NCBI GenBank assembly: GCA_003168315.1
Contig: PMSP01000170.1
Location: 1-7,209, forward strand
Length of the DNA: 7,209 nucleotides
Direction of reading: 5' to 3'
From: Opitutaceae bacterium
Lineage (GTDB): Bacteria; Verrucomicrobiota; Verrucomicrobiia; Opitutales; Opitutaceae
Shown: one piece after another, positions 1-6,288 of the stretch
Numbering within the stretch: the stretch's first letter is position 1
Layout of the letters: every line of letters starts with the position of its first letter
Position numbers and translations under genes: made by a program
The notes under the pieces: generated by a model
The model's database searches: none
What the model was told of the DNA's origin: nothing
The model's input: only the letters and a program-made list of their open reading frames with translations

Positions 1-814
1 CAGGCGCGTCGATCCGCGAGGTGCCCGCCAGTGTCCCCGGCCCGTGTCCGATCGTGAGGCTGTATCCAAGGTTGCCGATTTCGTCGGCGGTGGCCTCCAG
101 CCAGCGGTCACCCAGTTGATTCGGCCCGGCAATGTCCACGTAGCCGCGCCCAAGGAGCCCGGTGCGCTCGGCCTCGATCGCCAGGTCGACGAGGCGCATC
201 GCATCGGCTGCCGTTGGGCCGTCGAGCCGGGATACCTTGACCACCTGCTGCCGGTCATAGTCCGTCGGCCTCTGGTTTTGGAAGAGCGGATTCCGGACAC
301 TTGCGTTAATCGGGTAGTCCGTCTGCGCGAGCAGGCTCAACTCCGAGTCAACGGCGCCCTCGTTTGTCCGGAATTGGGGATGGTCCGTGTACGGTTTAAA
401 CTCCCTGAAGAGCGTGGGGTCGTTGTCGACCCGGAGGGGAACACCCCTGCAGACGACAAGGGCCGTTATTCGGTGCCCGGAGACCGCGTACTTTCTGCGG
501 CCAACCTCGTCAAAGAGGTCCATGCCGATGGCGTCGATCCAGCCCCTCTTGACAAGCTCATCCTCAAGCGGCTGCCAGATGGTTGCGACGAACTCCTTCC
601 ATGAGATCGTCTCTGAAACGGGTGCCCGGATAACAATGATATTCGCCGCGGGTACGCGCCGAATCGATGCGTAGTGCTGCGCGATCGCAACTGAGTCCGG
701 CGCATCGCCATTTGCGACGACCACGACTCCATTGGCGATGCCATCGTCAGGATCCGCAACCGCAGCGGTGACACCACAGCCAGCGAGCACCGACCCGAAC
801 ACACCGAAAATCAA
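1..814 (-). CDS. TIGR03790 family protein, probable lipoprotein (5' part, runs off the left edge)
   Basis: An open frame of 271 codons without a stop continues past position 1. I assign it to TIGR03790, an uncharacterised exported family reported mainly from genomes with exosortase; its function is unknown. Supporting blocks, numbered from the TTG at 814: VVVVANGDAPDSVAIAQHYA (30-49), then RRVPAANI, a PVSETISWKEF stretch near 65-75, RGVPLRV (123-129), a GAVDSELSLL block, NPLF, and RLDGPTAADAM followed by an E..GLLGRGYVDIAG block. The N-terminus has a hydrophobic run ending in the lipobox LAGC (Cys13), so an outer- or inner-membrane lipoprotein is likely. The start is uncertain. No in-frame ATG exists upstream. 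TTG at 814 gives a signal peptide without a basic n-region, whereas the frame upstream reads TRFSRTG, with ACG at 836-838 exactly where an ATG would give a normal lipoprotein signal. No good Shine-Dalgarno fits either start. It is divergent from the EamA gene. Family call is firm, start is weak. Confidence 0.85.
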   Translation of the reverse strand, partial: MIFGVFGSVLAGCGVTAAVADPDDGIANGVVVVANGDAPDSVAIAQHYASIRRVPAANIIVIRAPVSETISWKEFVATIWQPLEDELVKRGWIDAIGMDLFDEVGRRKYAVSGHRITALVVCRGVPLRVDNDPTLFREFKPYTDHPQFRTNEGAVDSELSLLAQTDYPINASVRNPLFQNQRPTDYDRQQVVKVSRLDGPTAADAMRLVDLAIEAERTGLLGRGYVDIAGPNQLGDRWLEATADEIGNLGYSLTIGHGPGTLAGTSRIDAP

Positions 815-857
815 AATGCCAGTTCTAGAGAATCTCGTTTGCCCGAAACTAGGCCTC

Positions 858-889
858 CCTTGTCTTTCGACAAGGCAATCTGCAGATTG
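858..889. promoter_or_regulatory. Two abutting symmetric elements in the divergent spacer
   Basis: In the 110-bp spacer between the divergent TIGR03790 and EamA genes, CCTTGTC-TTTC-GACAAGG (858-875) is a perfect 7-bp inverted repeat with a 4-base loop. It is followed without a gap by CAATCTGCAGATTG (876-889), a perfect 14-bp palindrome. Both are read directly from the sequence. An operator role is inferred from position only; no regulator or promoter box could be assigned. Confidence 0.4.
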
Positions 890-924
890 ACGAAGCTCAG
901 CGGCGAGCAGATCGTGGTTTGGAA

Positions 925-1350
925 ATGACTTGGTTCACCTGGGCCCTACTGTCGGCGCTCTTTGCCGGGATTACCGCCGTCCTGGCGAAGGTCGGCGTCG
1001 AGCATGTCAATTCAAGCCTCGCGACCGCCATTCGCACGACCGTCGTCCTGTTCATCACCTGGGCGATTGCGTTCGCGGCGGCGCCGGCGGGAGCGATCAC
1101 GCTGCCGGGTGGAAGGACGCTCCTCTTCCTTGCCCTTTCAGGCGCAGCGACCGGACTTTCGTGGCTCTGCTATTTCCGGGCGCTGCAGCTCGGGGAAGTT
1201 TCCCGCGTGGCGCCGGTGGACAAGCTTAGCGTCGTCTTCGCGATCCTATTGGCAGGCATCTTCCTTCGCGAGCGACTTACCTGGCAGCACGCGCTTGGCG
1301 GGAGCCTCATCGTTGCCGGCTCACTTGTTCTCGCATGGAGAGCAACTTGA
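925..1350 (+). CDS. EamA-family (DMT superfamily) small transporter
   Basis: The 141-residue protein is a single EamA unit, the short form of the drug/metabolite transporter superfamily, which probably works as a dimer in the inner membrane; the substrate is unknown. Five hydrophobic segments are visible: about 3-22, 34-53, 65-86, 95-114 and 122-138. The family signature lies at 74-113: a GLSWLCYFRALQLGEVSRVA stretch, then PVDKLSVVFAILLAGIFLRE, with the typical short basic loop (RERLTW) before the last helix. I chose ATG at 925. An in-frame TTG two codons earlier (919) is possible, but starting MTWFTWALLSALFAG matches small EamA proteins well. The ribosome-binding site is weak. It stands alone, divergent from the TIGR03790 gene, with about 180 nt to the next gene. 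Length is normal for one-domain EamA members, so it is not a truncated two-domain DMT protein. Confidence 0.88.
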   Translation: MTWFTWALLSALFAGITAVLAKVGVEHVNSSLATAIRTTVVLFITWAIAFAAAPAGAITLPGGRTLLFLALSGAATGLSWLCYFRALQLGEVSRVAPVDKLSVVFAILLAGIFLRERLTWQHALGGSLIVAGSLVLAWRAT

Positions 1351-1530
1351 CGGCTGTTGGCGTAAGGAGTCAGGCTACAATTATTGAGGCTTACCTTAAG
1401 AAGTGATGTCTATACACGACGACATAAGTCCATTTCGGAGCAAACCCGCAGGCACAAGGCATGAAGGTCCAGGCCGAATGGCAATGACGTCCCCTCGCGA
1501 GGCTCGTAACGGAGAACTTTCGTCCTGGGG
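1351..1530. other. Intergenic stretch between EamA and VOC genes
   Basis: No gene is supported here. The only symmetric element is the perfect 10-bp palindrome CCTCGCGAGG (1493-1502). A 9-codon ATG-TGA frame at 1461-1487 has no ribosome-binding site and I do not call it. There is no hairpin plus T-run, so no intrinsic terminator for the EamA gene is visible. Confidence 0.5.
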
Positions 1531-1556
1531 TTGACGAGCGGGGGCACGAAAGTTCT
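1513..1556. repeat. 11-bp perfect inverted repeat flanking the VOC gene start
   Basis: AGAACTTTCGT (1513-1523) and ACGAAAGTTCT (1546-1556) are perfect reverse complements separated by 22 nt. The presumed TTG start of the VOC gene (1531) lies in the loop and the right arm is inside the coding frame. As RNA this would put the start codon in a 22-nt loop. It could also mark the border of a small insertion or rearrangement that removed the normal 5' end. Confidence 0.5.
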
Positions 1557-1854
1557 TGCCGACTGGTATCAGAAATTTGGAGTCGACCTCAATTTTTACG
1601 AGGGCGGTTACTATGGCTCCTTTAAGACTCCCGCAGGTCCATTTTATTTTGCTATCCATCCCAAGCGAGCTGATGCCCCTAAAGAGGGTTCATCGAGCGT
1701 CTCCGTTGTTTTTCGTGTGAATGATTACAATGGCTATGTATCGATGCTCAAGGAGCACGGGTTGAATGCACAATCGGTCGAATCCGACTCCACTGGGCAT
1801 TTTGCGCACTATAGAGATCCCGACGGAAACGAAATGACGGTCTGGGGAGATTGA
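1531..1854 (+). CDS. VOC-superfamily (glyoxalase/bleomycin-resistance fold) protein, N-terminus missing or atypical
   Basis: The frame encodes 107 residues with clear VOC features: KVLADWYQKFGVDLNFYEGG (7-26), the strand pair GPFYFAIHPK (36-45), SVVFRVNDYNGYVSMLKEHG (58-77, second beta-alpha unit) and the C-terminal signature HYRDPDGNEMTVW (93-105), in which Glu101 is the usual metal ligand; His43 is a plausible second. Family members are usually about 115-125 residues. They begin with a beta strand carrying the first metal ligand, ahead of the 'LADWY' helix, and that strand is absent here. Upstream, the frame closes at TAA 1507-1509. The only start available is TTG at 1531, without a ribosome-binding site and inside an inverted repeat. 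The gene looks less GC-rich than the peptidase and receptor genes. It may be a 5'-truncated or newly acquired gene; substrate is not predictable. Confidence 0.7.
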   Translation: MTSGGTKVLADWYQKFGVDLNFYEGGYYGSFKTPAGPFYFAIHPKRADAPKEGSSSVSVVFRVNDYNGYVSMLKEHGLNAQSVESDSTGHFAHYRDPDGNEMTVWGD

Positions 1855-1913
1855 AGGGGCGCTCTTGGCTCTCCAACTTCCATAGAATTTCCGTCCTTTC
1901 CGACTTCAAAGGG

Positions 1914-1939
1914 CCGCCGCTCGGAAATCCCTACGGCGG
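1914..1939. terminator. Weak hairpin between convergent genes, possible terminator
   Basis: CCGCCG (1914-1919) and CGGCGG (1934-1939) form a 6-bp GC stem with a 14-nt loop in the 143-bp gap between the convergent VOC and membrane-protein genes. On the minus strand the stem is followed by a CCCTTT stretch rather than a true T-run, so intrinsic termination is only a possibility. Confidence 0.2.
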
Positions 1940-1997
1940 AGTGGATGGAAACAGTTCTGCTCTTTCTTCTCTAAAGATTGCCATCAATCGCTGACGC

Positions 1998-2321
1998 TCA
2001 GGGCCAGTACTGAGAAGAATTTTGTCTTACCCGCAGGTATGAGACCCAGCAGCACCCGAAAATGGCGAGCGTCCCCACGGCTCTTATCAGCAATCTGTAA
2101 GGCTCCCTTGCGAGAAAGTGCGGCTGCGTGACAATCAGGTTGATCAACCCCGGGACGACAAACGCTGCCAGCATCAGGGATCCAATCATCGGGAGCCACC
2201 TGATCCAGAGCCACAGAAACACCCGCTCCAGGATCGCCCCTACCAGAAGGACCATCGATCCGGCGAGAAGGACGACAAACCACCACGTGTAGGGCACTCC
2301 AGACAATTCCAGGGACCACAA
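1998..2321 (-). CDS. Small integral membrane protein of unknown function, start codon unclear
   Basis: I do not recognise a family. From TTG at 2321 the product is 107 residues with hydrophobic segments at about 11-30, 43-64 and 77-97, separated by LERVFLWLWIRW and a TQPHFLAREPYR loop, ending in the polar tail RVRQNSSQYWP. The frame stays open upstream to a TAA and encodes a further good transmembrane segment: IKKIHLLLYVATALAGFYW, where ATC at 2385-2387 stands where an ATG would be expected. The intact protein was therefore probably 129 residues with four helices. No ATG, GTG or TTG exists in frame before 2321. Either a non-standard start is used, the start was lost, or there is a sequence error. 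It lies downstream of the DUF885 gene on the same strand (59 nt to the ATC), so it could be the last gene of the btuB operon. Overlapping frames on both strands lack membrane character and are treated as shadows. Confidence 0.55.
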   Translation of the reverse strand: MWSLELSGVPYTWWFVVLLAGSMVLLVGAILERVFLWLWIRWLPMIGSLMLAAFVVPGLINLIVTQPHFLAREPYRLLIRAVGTLAIFGCCWVSYLRVRQNSSQYWP

Positions 2322-2446
2322 AAGAAACGCCCAATAGAATCCGGCGAGCGCTGTGGCGACGTAGAGAAGTAAATGGATCTTTTTGATGGCGGTGAGAGGG
2401 CCTGGTGAGCCGATTTATCCGCTACAGGGGCTGACGGCAAGCGCGG

Positions 2447-4267
2447 TCAATCGGCGAAGCGCCACTCGGGCCTGAAGTCCCTCGGGGGCCTTGATCCCTC
2501 CAGGCGGACGCGCACCATCTCGATCGGCATCGGGCCGCCGACCATGATGGCGTCGTTGAACTGCCGGTTGGTCATGCGCCCGGATTCCACCAGCTCATGG
2601 TGGAGCTCACGAAGCTGGAGTGCGCCCAGCATGTACCCGGCCTGGTACATCGGCGGGAACGAGCCGTTGAAGGAGCGCCTCACCTCCCCCGTCGCGCTCG
2701 CGCGCTCGTGGCCAACGCGGTCGACAAGGAAGTCGACGCACTGCTCGGGCGTCCACTTGCCCATGTGGAAATTGAGCGAGAAAATGATCCGCGCGCAGCG
2801 GTGAGCGCGCCAGAAGAGCATGCCCATCTTGTCCTCGGGCGACTTGGGGAAGCCCATGTCCCAGAACTGGAACTCCCACCACACGGCCCAGCCCTCGACC
2901 CAGAAGGGCGTAGTGAAGAGGTCGCGGTGGGTGTTGACGCGGGCCTCGTAGTACGACTGCAGGTGGTGCCCGGGAACCAGCTCGTGAAAGACGGTCGCGC
3001 GGGCGAAGTGGATGTTGTTCGCCCTCAGGCTCTGGACCTTGTCCTCGTAGTCCATCGCGTCCGTGGGGAAGGCCACTAGGATGTCCTGGCCCCCCAGGAA
3101 GAAGGGCGCGACCTTCTGGCGCTCGGGGCTCATCATCTCGATCCGCCAGAAGTCCGCAGCGAGCGGCGGAATCGTCACAAGGTCCCGGTCCTGGACGAAG
3201 CGGATGGCCTCGAGGGCCAGGTCGCGCACGAGCCCGGGCTGGCTCCCGGGAGGCAGGTGCTCCTGCTTCACCTTTTCCATGGCGGCCTTCCAGTCGTCGC
3301 CAAATCCCATCTGCCGCGACGCCTTCTTCAGCTCCGAGTCGCACCAGGCGAACTCCCGGTTCGCGATGGCGAGGAGTTCCTCGGGGGAATACGCGATCAT
3401 CTCGTGGGCCAGCTCAACGTCCAGACCCGCCCGCCCGATCGGGTCGCCGACGATGGGCTCGTCCTTGCCGGGTTCAATCCCGATTACCTTCTCCCTCAGG
3501 AACTTGACGTAGCCGTCGAGTGCCTCGTTCAGCTTGTCATGGGGGACGCGCGCCCACCAGGTGAACTGGGGATCGTAGCCGCCGTAGAACTTGTACCAGT
3601 CCTCGAGCGATTCGCGCAGGTCGGCGATGGCGGCGACCGACCTGAAGGCCACGATCCTTGTGACCGTCAGGGGAACGGCCCCGGCCGGCTTCGGGTCCTT
3701 GGGCTCGTCGCCTTTCAGGGCCGCCTTGAGACCCTCCAGGATCTTCGCAACCTCCTTCGTCATCCGGTCGAGCGTGGCGGCCGACTCCTGCGGGTCCACC
3801 GGCTCCATGAGTCGCCGGGATTCCTGCAACCTCGCGATGTCGCCCGCGAACGGGACAAGGGGGGACATCTCGCGAAACCTCGCCTCCTGGCGATCGAGGA
3901 GCTTCTGGTCGTAGTCGAGCTGCCGCACCATGAGGAGCCAGTCCACCCTGCCCTCCGTGCCCAGGCTCTCATAGGGCATCGCCTCCAGGCGCGCGCGCCA
4001 TGCGCCGTAGAATTCCCGGATGCGCCGGTTCTGGAGCTCGGACCCGTTGACGCTGTAGAAGCGAAGGATCTCGTCCCGGTCCGTGACGAATCGCACAACG
4101 AGCTCGCGGAGCTCGCTCGACTGGGGGCGGGTCATCCCCGAGATCTCCGGGGGCACGTAGGCCTCCGTCGGGCGGGACGCCGCCGGGGACGGCGGGAGAT
4201 CGGCCGCCGCCGCGACTGCCAGCCCAAGGGCAAGGAAGGCGGCGGAAAGGGGGCGGGCGCTCGGCAT
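2447..4267 (-). CDS. DUF885 family exported metallopeptidase-like protein
   Basis: This 606-residue protein has the normal length of DUF885 proteins, a family of putative zinc peptidases often secreted or periplasmic in Gram-negatives. A signal peptide is evident: SARPL followed by a hydrophobic run and AAA-D near residue 22. The family's core motif HELVPGHHLQ lies at 428-437, with His428, Glu429 and His434 as likely metal or catalytic residues. It is followed by FWVEGWAVWWE (455-465), in which Glu458 fits the downstream glutamate of gluzincin-type enzymes. The C-terminus carries the typical GRMTNRQFNDAIMVGGPMPI block. I chose ATG at 4267; a TTG four codons upstream (4279) is better spaced from the GGGAGGGGG tract, so a start four residues longer is possible. 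The stop of the TonB receptor lies 45 nt upstream on the same strand with no terminator between, so co-transcription under the cobalamin riboswitch is likely. The substrate is unknown. Any role in releasing corrinoids or peptides for uptake is speculation. Confidence 0.9.
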   Translation of the reverse strand: MPSARPLSAAFLALGLAVAAAADLPPSPAASRPTEAYVPPEISGMTRPQSSELRELVVRFVTDRDEILRFYSVNGSELQNRRIREFYGAWRARLEAMPYESLGTEGRVDWLLMVRQLDYDQKLLDRQEARFREMSPLVPFAGDIARLQESRRLMEPVDPQESAATLDRMTKEVAKILEGLKAALKGDEPKDPKPAGAVPLTVTRIVAFRSVAAIADLRESLEDWYKFYGGYDPQFTWWARVPHDKLNEALDGYVKFLREKVIGIEPGKDEPIVGDPIGRAGLDVELAHEMIAYSPEELLAIANREFAWCDSELKKASRQMGFGDDWKAAMEKVKQEHLPPGSQPGLVRDLALEAIRFVQDRDLVTIPPLAADFWRIEMMSPERQKVAPFFLGGQDILVAFPTDAMDYEDKVQSLRANNIHFARATVFHELVPGHHLQSYYEARVNTHRDLFTTPFWVEGWAVWWEFQFWDMGFPKSPEDKMGMLFWRAHRCARIIFSLNFHMGKWTPEQCVDFLVDRVGHERASATGEVRRSFNGSFPPMYQAGYMLGALQLRELHHELVESGRMTNRQFNDAIMVGGPMPIEMVRVRLEGSRPPRDFRPEWRFAD

Positions 4268-4312
4268 GGCCCAAGCCAATCCGCGCCCCCTCCCACCGTC
4301 AAACACTCGGCG

Positions 4313-6184
4313 TCAGAGTTTCCAGGCGACCTCGCCGAAGGCCCCAAATCCAAGCGCCGGGTACCCGTTGACGGGCTCATATTTCTCGTCGAGGGCGTTC
4401 TCGACGCGGGCCCTCACGGAAAGCCTCGGCGTCGCGCGCCATTCGGCATAGATCCTGGCCACCGTGTAGTTGGGGTCGTCGACGGTCAGGAACGTCTGGG
4501 CGTCGACGTCCTGGCGGCCGGCGACCACCTGGACGCCCGCGCCCGCGCTCCATCCCCTCCCGAAGTCCTTCCATAGGTCGGCGCTGCCGCTGTTGCGCGG
4601 CCGCCGAAGGAGCCGGGTTCCGTCCGTGATGTCGTCCGCGTTCAGGTAGGTGTACGACGCGTGGAGCTCGATCCCGGCCGCCAGCCTGAGCCTTGCCTCG
4701 AGCTCGACGCCGTCGGTGCGGGCCTTGCCGACATTGGCGGTCGTCCCGGGATAGACGTCGAAGTCGTAGACGATCAGGTCGCGGTAGTCGTTTTCAAACC
4801 AGGTCGCGCTGAGAGACCCCTCGTCCTTCGGCAGGTACCAGTCGATGCCGGCGTCCCCTCCCCGAGTGCGCTCGGGCCTGAGGTCCGGGTTGCCGACATA
4901 GCCCACGTCCACGCCATAGAGCTCGAGGAAGCTCGGGGCGTTGAACCCCGTCCCGTAGCTCGCCCGCAGCTTGACCGAGCGGTCCGGGGTGAGCCATGCC
5001 GCGGTGACCCGGCCCGTGACCGATGTGCCGAACGTGTCGAAGTCATCGTAGCGCAGGCCGCCCGTCAGGTAGGTGGACGCAATCGGATGCCATTCATCCT
5101 CGGCGAACGCCGCCAGGAACTCCTGGCGCTGGTCGATGTTCCCATAGCCGTTGTCCTGCGTGGTCTCGGCCTCGGCGGTGACTCCGGCCGTGATCTTCTG
5201 GTCCCCGAGCCCGGAATACGTGGCCTGCGCGTCAAGGACGCCCCTGCGGTTCTGGACGACCGTCGTGTCGGAGAAGACCCCGGGAAGCTCGTCAAAGGAG
5301 ACATAGCGGCGATCCTGTCCCCCCAGGATCACATGCGCGGTCCAGTCCTTCGACGGCTTCAGGTCGGCGAAGACCGTGCCGAGCCAGTTGCTCTCAGTCT
5401 CGTGCGCATAGGGGTCGTTGGTGAAGATGTCGCCCGGATCCCCAAAGCGGCCCTCGAAGCCCCGCAGGGTCGCGCCCATGGCGACCGAGGAGGAGACGTC
5501 GCGGTCCAGGCGCAGCACGAGGTCCCCGCTGTCAAAGTCGTTGTTCGGCCTGTCGTTCTCCGTGTGGGAACCCGCCGCCGAGAGGGCCCACGCCCAGGGC
5601 CCCCGCGCGCCCTGCGCGTCCGCCGAGCCCGACACGGTGTCGAAGCTTCCGGCCTCGACGGCGATGTCCGCGGACGGATCGCCCGAGCCCTTCTGGGCCT
5701 GGATCGAGATGACGCCGCCCACGGCCTCGCTGCCGTAGAGCGTGCTCTGGGGGCCGCGCGCGATCTCGATCGAGTCGGTGGCGCCGAGCCGGGCGCCCCC
5801 GAGGTACACGGCATAGTCGGTGTTGGCGTCGTTCAGCCGGATTCCGTCGACCAGGAAAAGGGTCTGGTCCGAGTCCGATCCGCGGGTGAAGATGGAGACG
5901 TCCGAGCCGATCCCGCCGTTCGCGAAGAGCGGGGCGCCGGGAACGGCGCCCAGGGCGGCCGCCGGGCTCGTGATCTGCTGGCGCGAGAGGTCCGCGGCCG
6001 TGATCAGGTCCGTCGCGGTCCCGAGCGTTCGGGTGTCCTCAGGGGTCCGGGTCGCCACGACCAGCACGGGATTGAGCGGGGCGTCGGGGTCGGACTGGGA
6101 GTAGGCGGGCGCGGTCGCGGCGACCGCGGCAAACAGGACGATGCGCCGGAGGGCTGCCCATCCGGGCGTAGGTGTTGAGTTCAT
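4313..6184 (-). CDS. btuB: TonB-dependent outer-membrane receptor, BtuB-type (cobalamin uptake)
   Basis: The 623-residue product is a TonB-dependent receptor that should bind cobalamin at the cell surface and import it using TonB-ExbBD energy. From the ATG at 6184: signal peptide 1 to about 28 (RR, then a hydrophobic run to APAYS), a TonB-box-like PVLVVAT (39-45), a plug domain of about 50-165 with LFLVDGIRLND (109-119) and the signature IEIARGPQSTLYGSEAVGGV (139-158), then a 22-strand-type barrel with repeated aromatic and glycine strands, ending ENALDEKYEPVNGYPALGFG and FGEVAWKL. The final residue is Leu rather than the usual Phe, a minor oddity. The frame is open up to 6472, but that extension is the riboswitch itself. 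ATG 6184 has a signal peptide directly behind it and a purine tract (GAAGAAGAG) 7 nt upstream. The B12 assignment rests on the cobalamin riboswitch in the leader plus size and plug similarity. It heads an operon with the DUF885 gene. Confidence 0.92.
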   Translation of the reverse strand: MNSTPTPGWAALRRIVLFAAVAATAPAYSQSDPDAPLNPVLVVATRTPEDTRTLGTATDLITAADLSRQQITSPAAALGAVPGAPLFANGGIGSDVSIFTRGSDSDQTLFLVDGIRLNDANTDYAVYLGGARLGATDSIEIARGPQSTLYGSEAVGGVISIQAQKGSGDPSADIAVEAGSFDTVSGSADAQGARGPWAWALSAAGSHTENDRPNNDFDSGDLVLRLDRDVSSSVAMGATLRGFEGRFGDPGDIFTNDPYAHETESNWLGTVFADLKPSKDWTAHVILGGQDRRYVSFDELPGVFSDTTVVQNRRGVLDAQATYSGLGDQKITAGVTAEAETTQDNGYGNIDQRQEFLAAFAEDEWHPIASTYLTGGLRYDDFDTFGTSVTGRVTAAWLTPDRSVKLRASYGTGFNAPSFLELYGVDVGYVGNPDLRPERTRGGDAGIDWYLPKDEGSLSATWFENDYRDLIVYDFDVYPGTTANVGKARTDGVELEARLRLAAGIELHASYTYLNADDITDGTRLLRRPRNSGSADLWKDFGRGWSAGAGVQVVAGRQDVDAQTFLTVDDPNYTVARIYAEWRATPRLSVRARVENALDEKYEPVNGYPALGFGAFGEVAWKL

Positions 6185-6250
6185 ACGGGTGCTCTTCTTC
6201 ACTATTGCGATGAAGTAATCGGAGCCGGCGCGCGCAATCGCGCCGGCCGA
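6185..6250 (-). promoter_or_regulatory. Riboswitch expression platform with P13-like hairpin over the btuB ribosome-binding site
   Basis: Read as minus-strand RNA, CUUCA (6215-6211) pairs with UGAAG (6201-6197), leaving the loop UCGCAAUAG. The loop bases CGCAA (6209-6205) are the exact complement of the aptamer's P5 loop UUGCG (6422-6418). The 3' arm UGAAG starts the purine tract GUGAAGAAGAG, which ends 7 nt before the ATG. This is the arrangement known for translational cobalamin riboswitches, where ligand-stabilised L5-L13 kissing holds the ribosome-binding site in a hairpin. Upstream of it, a perfect 9-bp GC stem (6224-6232 with 6239-6247) has the loop AUUGCG. No U-run follows either hairpin, which favours translational over transcriptional control. 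Confidence 0.7.
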
Positions 6251-6288
6251 AGGATTGCCCCGGGAGAAGATGTTCGGACTCCGCATGT

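Noticed and set aside
44..604. 186-codon plus-strand open frame opposite the TIGR03790 gene
   Set aside because: The minus-strand frame has strong family motifs over the same span; this one has none.
466..804. 112-codon minus-strand frame overlapping the TIGR03790 gene
   Set aside because: It is Ser/Arg-rich, out of frame with the family-matching translation, and stops within it.
1360..1520. Integron attC-like cassette boundary next to the VOC gene
   Set aside because: I found no GTTRRRY/RYYYAAC core pair with the required spacing, and no cassette array.
1984..2334. 116-codon minus-strand frame overlapping the small membrane protein
   Set aside because: It lacks coherent hydrophobic segments; the neighbouring frame has at least three clean membrane helices.
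3257..4576. Long plus-strand open frame opposite the DUF885 gene and the end of btuB
   Set aside because: It is an antisense shadow caused by high GC. It spans two real genes, and its Arg/Gly/Val-rich translation shows no domain.
4661..6178. 505-codon plus-strand open frame opposite btuB
   Set aside because: It is antisense to a well-supported TonB receptor, with no recognisable motif and biased composition typical of a shadow frame.
6224..6247. Intrinsic terminator at the strong GC hairpin before btuB
   Set aside because: No run of U follows the stem on the minus-strand transcript (next bases UCCGAUUACUUC), so I treat it as a platform hairpin.
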